A stretch of 64,000 bases of DNA from Epiperipatus broadwayi (lineage: Eukaryota; Onychophora; Udeonychophora; Euonychophora; Peripatidae). The DNA is taken from positions 3,041,149 to 3,105,148 of the forward strand of contig JAQFVV010012405.1 in NCBI GenBank assembly GCA_028023455.1, written 5' to 3'. A model generated the notes under the pieces. The model was not told the origin of the DNA, made no database searches, and was given only the letters and a program-made list of their open reading frames with translations. Shown in pieces: positions 57,823 through 64,000 of the stretch (its first letter is position 1; every line of letters starts with the position of its first letter). Both the position numbers and the translations under genes were made by a program.

Positions 57823-60007
57823 CAGCAAACCAAAATGAAATAACAGACTGTTGTTTTTTTAATTGTTTATTTAAAAATACTGTTAAACATTCAATACATT
57901 ATTCATTAGGTAATCACAAAATCAAAAAAAAAATATTGATAACATAATACAAAAGGTTAAAAAACAAATTTTTAAATATACATTATGTTGTTAATTAATT
58001 TTTTTAATTTAATGAATCATAATTTATTGAAATATCTTCCTTGTATAATGTAGTAATTTCAAAATAGTGATGATAAAACATAAAATGATCTTTTTTTTTT
58101 AGAAAATAATTCACAGCAACGTAAATGTCCTTGTTATACACTATATTTTCACATAGTTTATGGCTTTTTTTTTTAAATATATAGTATAGTAAAATGTTTA
58201 CTTATTAATCATCACTTTTTTTCTCAATTTTAAGTGATATTCTAAATATATATTTAATACTTATTGTGAATTTTGATTTTTTTTTTTTTGCTGTAGAAAG
58301 TATTTTAGGGAATGACTTTCCCCAGTTATAACATAACGTACAATTATAATATGAATTTAGAGATATAATATGTGTGTGTGTAAATATATTTATATATTTG
58401 TTTAAGGTATTTTATACTATAGATATGTAATATTTACAACGTATTTTTTATTTTACGAAACTATATTTTATAAAAACATAAACATACAGTATTATCATTT
58501 ATACACTAAAAACTTAAATAAAAAATTATTGAAAACAAAAAAAGCATATTTTATATTATCTTTATTAAAATTGTTGATGTTAGAATAATAAAGTGATTTA
58601 AATGTACAGTATTTTTATATCTAAATAAATCATAGTGAATTTATTTAGTTCTTTTCCATATCAGCTTCTGTAAAGATTCTTTATCTGCTTACTTTGTTAC
58701 TCACAGAACTTTTATTTTTGTTCATGTGATAATATATCATTCATTCCATTTATAAACATTATTTATTTATTTATGGGTTATTCTATCGCTTGGATTGAGT
58801 TAAATTGTGTGAATTATTCTGTCTGAAAGATTCAACTATGAAATAACATGTTGGATGGTGAATATATTGTTATAAACTGGGGATTAGATAAAGTATCTTA
58901 ACAGTCAACATATTAAAAAAATTACAATATGTTATTAATTAACATTATAAAACATTCTTGGTAATTTACATATTAATTTCATTTTTTAACCAGCCTTGAC
59001 ATTTTTAGAAGCAAGAGTTATGTTTTATACTATATCATTTATGGTTAAATGGTTGATATTAATAGGAATATTTAATTTAAATTTGTATTATTATTGAACC
59101 CACAGTGACGGAGTTTTGTATATTTTGCTTTCAAATAGAAATTATGATGAGTTTTTATTATTAATCTTATAAAATTTTGTGCATATTAAAAGCATCACTT
59201 ATTTTTTTTACAAATCACTATGCTGGACTGCATTTTGCTGGGAGAGGAGAAGACAGCTTATTGCTTGTTATGATTTAAATAAGTCATCACAGAACTTAAT
59301 TCTTTTTAAAATATTACTATTATATTTAAGAGCATATTTTATTTCCACATGTTACAATACATGTGCTTTAATTGTGAATATAGATTTCTTATTTGATAAT
59401 GTCCTATGGTGTGATGTGTAATGGTTGAATTATATTTTACTTATCAATAAATGATTATGCTTTTTTAATTTTATTAGTCTTTTTTTATTATTTTATACAA
59501 GTCATCTACTTTTACAAGTCTTCATTTTAGAAATTTTTGCATCCTCTTATATGAACACAAATCATTTTTATACTATTGCAATAAATTGATAATACAGAGT
59601 ATTAGAATACTTAACATTCAATAAGTCCCAACATTTATTTGTGCTAAAGCCTCACAAGATTAAATTAAACTTTGATTATTTTGTTTGTTTGTAGAAATCA
59701 GATTTTTATGAGCAAAAATATTTTAAATTTTAGTCAGAAGGCAAAAGAAAAATTCTGTATGATTATTTGAGATAGTATGTCTATGCTATCATATTCATAA
59801 TATCTTTTGCACTTATATTCAGAAAAATGATTGCATTTGGGAAAAAATAAATACGTTTAATAAAATATATCTTAATTTGTAGATATATTTTGGATATTTT
59901 TTATCATTTAGTTGAAAGTATTAAACATTTTTGGAAAAATTTAATTATTAGTAATAACATGTCAATTAGTATGATACACATTTTGAATATTTCCTTCAGT
60001 GTTCCTG
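57823..60007. other. 2.2 kb AT-rich non-coding stretch
   Basis: Nothing was recognised. Confidence 0.45.
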
Positions 60008-60110
60008 ATTTGATCTGTGAAGCTTGCATAGCAATTGAACTGGTGATCTTTGGACTCATAATACTAAATGGGAAGTGACATTCTAGCCAACTAAACTATT
60101 TTGCCAAAGG
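60008..60110 (-). mobile_element. tRNA-derived SINE head
   Basis: The minus strand has an A-box/D-arm-like TTTAGTTGGCTAGAATGTC, an anticodon-arm-like TTAGTATTATGAGTCC, AAAGATCACC, then a B-box-like AGTTCAATTGC at tRNA spacing. A GTTCAATTTC about 130 bases further on the plus strand may belong to another copy. Confidence 0.45.
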
Positions 60111-60744
60111 CAACAATTAGAAATTTTGTATAACTTAATCTGATTTCTCAATTTGTTTTTTTTTAAAGTCCAAATTGGACCCTAATTAGTAAAAGAGTGA
60201 GCATAAATTCATATTACCTAATAAAACTGGGCATTAGTTCAATTTCTGTGCTAGCTGTCAATGGTAAGGTCACTGACATCTGAAGATGACAGAATAATAG
60301 TAATAAACAGCCATTTATAAATGAATAAGGCCACTGACCCTCCCCCCCCATTCCCTCTTAGAAAAAAGAAGAGAAGGGGGGCACTCTAGAAATGAATCTT
60401 GCAATGACTTTACAAACCAATTTATACACCATAATGTTCACATATAGAACATGCTGATCAATTTTTCTCTTTACTTGATATTTTATGTTCTTAAAGAAGT
60501 ATAATAACTAATCTTTCTTATTGCATTACCAAATGTCTATAATATAATATTAAATTATCTATGCACTTTATCACTGTTTCACAATGCTTATCTTTCAAAT
60601 GGAGGCAATTGATATTACATTTTTAGAATGCCTTTGAGATAATCTTTATAATGTAGACATGGTTTACTTCTTCCATTAAACCATGCTCAAGTTCATCACA
60701 AAACATGCTTTTAGGAAGTGTTGCATTATGCTTTCAATTTATGA

Positions 60745-60926
60745 TTTCAACACAATTGAAATAAAACAACTATACAATAATACATATTTTCTTTATTATT
60801 GAACTGGTCATGTAATTGTATTAGAAAAGTGGTTTTTGAAAAGACCCTAATATAGGGTGAAAACTGGTTCATTAATAAAGAAAATATTTATTTTTATACA
60901 GTTGTTTTATTTCAGTTGTGTTGGAA
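60745..60926. mobile_element. Fold-back element
   Basis: The arms of about 62 bp are inverse complements at about 85% by eye: TCAACACAATTGAAATAAAA.. from 60747 and ..TTTTATTTCAGTTGTGTTGG to 60925. They enclose about 58 bases that hold a second hairpin (ACCCTAATATAGGGT). No coding capacity. It ends about 215 bases before the Merlin element. Confidence 0.75.
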
Positions 60927-61140
60927 TCATTATTAATTATTTGAAAACAACATTATGGACAAATTTATGTTTGATCATTGTTAAGAATGCTTTCAATTTA
61001 TATATGTAATTCAATGAAGCTGTCTGTGTATTTATGCTAGTGGACTCAATAGTATCAAATTCAGCAAGCTGAAGAATATATTAATTGAATTTACAATATA
61101 TTAATTGCATTTTAAAAATCTTATGGAGCATTCTTAAATG

Positions 61141-62217
61141 AAGCTTTGGTAAAACTGATTTATAATGGTCACAACTATTTGCCCTCTATTTTAAAAAAAA
61201 TGAACTATATTTTATTTGTACTATGTAATTGTCAAGTATATCTAACTATAAATGTATATTTTACATGAGGGTTATTAAATAAAAAAATTTACATTTTTTG
61301 TGCAATTTTGAGCTAGGTTATAAACTATTAAATATTATTGTTCATATGCCAACATATATCCTTAAGAAGTGGATCATTTTTTTCCGAAGCCATCTGTCTT
61401 TGAATACCATTGTTCATATAATGTTTTGTTGGGCAAATAATTTACCAATGCACTTTATTGTTTGCGAGACTGATGTTAGCGAATGAGTAGTCACAAACTG
61501 GTGTCATTTTTGCTGGGAAGAATGTCCTACATATTTTGACAGAAATCCAGTACTTGTTAGCGGATTTGATGATAACAGTGAACCACGGATAGTGAAGATT
61601 GATGAGTCCTATTTCTTTCACTGAAAACACCATGAAAGAAGGCCACTGGGTGTTTGATGGGATAGAGAGAGGTCAAGAAAGTGTTTTTTTAACAGAAATT
61701 GATGATAAATCAGCTGCCATTCTGGAACTTCTCATGCAGCAACACATTTTTCCTGGTACACATATATCCACTGATGGCTGGCGTGCATTTAGTAATAGAA
61801 GCAGCCTAGATAATGGTATATACCATCAGTGTCATTATCTACCAAGACAATGTTGTCAACATGGATGATGAACTTATCCACACTAATAATGTAGAAAATA
61901 TGTGGATGAGAGCAAAGCATAAGCTAAAATACCAATTTGGTGCCAGCAGAGCTTTGTTTGCATTCTACCTGCTGTAATTTGCATTTAGGGATATGCACAA
62001 AGATGCCACTGTTTTTGGGAATTTTCTCATGTGTATATCTCAAAACTACGCATAAAATGTAAGTTGTTTATTTTTATTTTTATTAACCTTTGTGTAAAAA
62101 ATGCATTTATAGTTAGATATACTTTACACTTACATAATATGAATAAAATATAGTTCAATTTTTTAAAAATAGAGGGCGAAAAGTTGTAACAGTTATAAGT
62201 CAGTTTTACTGAAACTT
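61141..62217 (+). mobile_element. Merlin-type DNA transposon, inactivated
   Basis: Terminal inverted repeats of about 115 bp (61141-61256 and 62099-62217) match at roughly 80% by eye. Both read inward with (G/A)GTAAAACTGA.TTATAA, GCCCTCTATTTT.AAAAA, GAACTATATTTTATT and TATATCTAACTATAAATG. They enclose a decayed ISXO2/IS1595-like DDE transposase. The outermost bases are approximate and no clear 8-9 bp target duplication was found. The element is about 1.08 kb, in the size range of complete Merlin elements. Confidence 0.85.
61298..61980 (+). pseudogene. Merlin transposase (ISXO2-like), broken
   Basis: Three frames must be used to read it. First, about 61390-61640: LNTIVHIMFCWANNLPM, an in-frame TGA near 61485, then RIVKIDESYFFH with the first catalytic Asp, then another TGA (61621-61623). 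Second, about 61629-61830: GHWVFDGIERGQESVFL, the family signature WVFGGIERG, then DDKSAAILELLMQQHIFPGT and STDGWRAFSN with the second Asp. Third, about 61830-61976: SVIIYQDNVVNMDDELIHT and NNVENMWMRAKHKLKYQFG, with the Glu position in NVE. In an intact element it would cut and paste DNA between the terminal repeats. Confidence 0.88.
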
Positions 62218-62225
62218 TTTTAATG

Positions 62226-62842
62226 CTTTTATATTGTGCTAATATGGTGGCCAAGTTTCACATCCATACAATAAATTAGATAAAATAACAGATTTGTATA
62301 CAGTTAACTTACTTGCAGTAGTTATTTGTTACAACAGCAGTAGCTCATTGGAGTTTGGATTACATGTTCCTCAACATTTATTTCCATTTTTATACTTATA
62401 AAACAAGGAAGACTTTTAAACCGCTTTACATTCTCAAGTTGATAATCATTCACTCTAAAAGTTGCTAAGGATATTTCTTAGTCAGTGGCTAATAAAGACA
62501 TGACACTTTTTAAACATTAATTAGTAATCAAAAGTCTTTATATGTTGTTTTCAAAATATAAAATATATTTTGTAAATAATCTTTTGAACTGACAAAAATA
62601 ATACAGTCAGATTCCCCACATTCTTGTTTTCACTTTTAATTAATTCAAATTAAAAAGTCCACTCAAAATAATGTGTTCCATGTTAACATAGTAATAGGTG
62701 AATGTATTTAGAAAAGTATAAATATAGTTTAAATTTTTTTCAAAACTTTAACATAAGAGCTTGATTTAAAAAAAATTTAATAGTATATTTTCATTAATTA
62801 CATTGTAAAAGAAAAAATATTTTTTATAATAATATCATTAAT
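62226..62842. other. AT-rich stretch upstream of a candidate exon
   Basis: Nothing was recognised except TATAAATATAG near 62718, about 125 bases before the ATG at 62843, which could act as a TATA box. Confidence 0.4.
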
Positions 62843-62938
62843 ATGAAAACTTGTAAAGGAAGTGTTTTTTGGTTTGGGATTTTGTCAGCAGTATGCCTAA
62901 TTATTTTAGTAGCTTACTGTCAGTCTGTTTCTACTCAA
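62843..62938 (+). CDS. Candidate first coding exon with signal peptide-like leader
   Basis: ATG at 62843 (A at -3) opens 32 codons up to CAA-GTAAGT, a consensus splice donor at 62939. The peptide starts MKTCKGSVFWFGI, continues with the hydrophobic run LSAVCLIILVAYC and ends QSVSTQ: a positively charged start, a hydrophobic core of about 15 residues and a polar tail, as in secreted precursors or a signal anchor. Read through the donor, the frame stops after 16 more codons. TATAAATA about 125 bases upstream could be its promoter. No downstream exon was identified before the window ends, and chance occurrence in 64 kb cannot be excluded. I do not recognise the product. Confidence 0.3.
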
Positions 62939-63357
62939 GTAAGTTGCATCAATATGTTGATAAATTTTAGAAATCTAAATAATATAATTTAAGAGGTCAG
63001 TTTAGGAATAATGTTTTTTAGTATAGAAAGAAATGTACTTGAAAAAATCTGCATTCATTCATGTTTATTTATCAAAACTAAATTTTTTTTTTTTACAAAT
63101 TCTGAAAATTACCTAGATTAAATTTTTTCATTAATATCATAAGATAAATGTTGTTGGGGGATATTAAATTGTTGTGGTTAGTTATTTGACAGATTAAAGT
63201 TAGATAGTTCAATTTAAGGGTGATGATATTAAAAGTAAAGAAACCATGATAAAATGTTGTAAATGATATATGTTGATTCTAATAATGATTTTACAATATT
63301 GAAAGGAAAAATAATTATGGTTTAGAATGTAAGAAAATTGAAAACCTGAAAGTGTTC
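62939..63357. other. AT-rich non-coding stretch
   Basis: Nothing was recognised. It would be intron if the exon at 62843-62938 is real. Confidence 0.35.
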
Positions 63358-63505
63358 ACAGGGTTGGTGCATCGGTAAGAAATATTATTGTGCAAGATAA
63401 ATTCCAGTGTCCCTAGTCCCATGAAAAGATAGACCTCAGGATGTTGCAATCACATAAGCCTCACATTCATAATGGCATTGGGCCTGCATGATATATGTCT
63501 TTTGT
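63358..63505 (+). mobile_element. Possible SINE relic
   Basis: A GC-richer island of about 150 bases in AT-rich surroundings starts with A-box-like GGTTGGTGCATCGGTAAGA. A matching B box is not clear, so this is only a candidate. Confidence 0.25.
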
Positions 63506-64000
63506 GAATATTTTCTTTTTTTTGCCCAAACTTTGCAATTTGTAGGCCTAAAATGAATATGATATGCAAATTAATAAAATTGTAAAAGTACTGATTAGGG
63601 GTTGTGCAGATTTTTCAGTTATGTAAATTTTTGAAATCTTTTGGGCATGTTAATGTGAAATTAGCATAGGTCAAGAATTACTCTCTTTATTAGCATTTTT
63701 ATCTATTGATATTATTAATGGATTCACAATAAAACATTGAAGAAAATATATATTTTTTGCATTGTATGTATTTTATTTTGTTTCCTCAAATATTGACTCA
63801 AAATTATTTTATAATTTATAATAAATAAGTAATTATTTGTCTATTACAAGTACCAATTTATGCAATTTTTATATATTTACATTTGCAAGTAAGATATTTT
63901 TAAAAATACCTAAATGTTTTTTATCATGTGAAAAAGACTCCTCCTTACCCGTAAAATAAAAATAGTTAATTAAAACAAAATGAATTTTGCATAATTTTGG
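63506..64000. other. AT-rich non-coding stretch to window end
   Basis: Nothing was recognised. Confidence 0.4.

Overview
The window is a strongly AT-rich (by eye about three quarters A+T), intron- and repeat-dominated piece of an animal nuclear genome. There are no operons, no ribosome binding sites and no long host open frames. One short exon with canonical splice sites, abundant (TA)n and poly-G/poly-C tracts, and a mix of Ty3/gypsy, RTE-type LINE, Penelope-like, Merlin and tRNA-derived elements point to an invertebrate, possibly an arthropod. The species cannot be named from this sequence.

Host content is minimal. One 147-nt exon at 4721-4867 (+) reads as a piece of SCAPER (S-phase cyclin A-associated protein in the ER). 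A second, speculative exon at 62843-62938 (+) would encode an ATG-started hydrophobic signal-peptide-like leader ending at a strong splice donor. Nothing else in the window can be defended as host coding sequence, so much of it may be SCAPER intron and flank.

Mobile elements by position: a diverged promoter-bearing repeat (1.3-2.9 kb, second copy 22.7-24.4 kb, possible third 30.9-31.7 kb); a Penelope-like element fragment with RT and GIY-YIG traces (8.9-10.1 kb, -); a 2-kb inverted array of a 332-bp satellite (15.7-17.7 kb); a solo gypsy LTR (20.1-22.6 kb); a badly eroded RTE copy (about 29.0-30.5 kb, +); a fold-back element (33.9-34.2 kb); a better preserved 5'-truncated RTE copy (34.7-37.1 kb, -); a complete but broken Ty3/gypsy element with unusually long 2.49-kb LTRs (39038-49048, -); a solo LTR of a second family (49.4-51.2 kb); an RTE 3' fragment (53.0-53.1 kb); and a dead Merlin transposon with about 115-bp terminal inverted repeats (61.1-62.2 kb, +). 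Several tRNA-derived SINE heads are scattered between them.

The gypsy element is the only long coding unit. Read on the minus strand, the order is 5' LTR, primer binding site, gag-protease, an in-frame stop, reverse transcriptase (one internal stop), RNase H, integrase (one frameshift), polypurine tract, 3' LTR. All three gypsy-type LTR insertions are flanked by the same 4-bp ATAT and sit in TA-rich target sequence. Remaining stretches are AT-rich non-coding DNA with pronounced strand composition bias: C-rich/G-poor at about 13.4-20.0 kb, G-rich/C-poor at about 53.7-57.6 kb.
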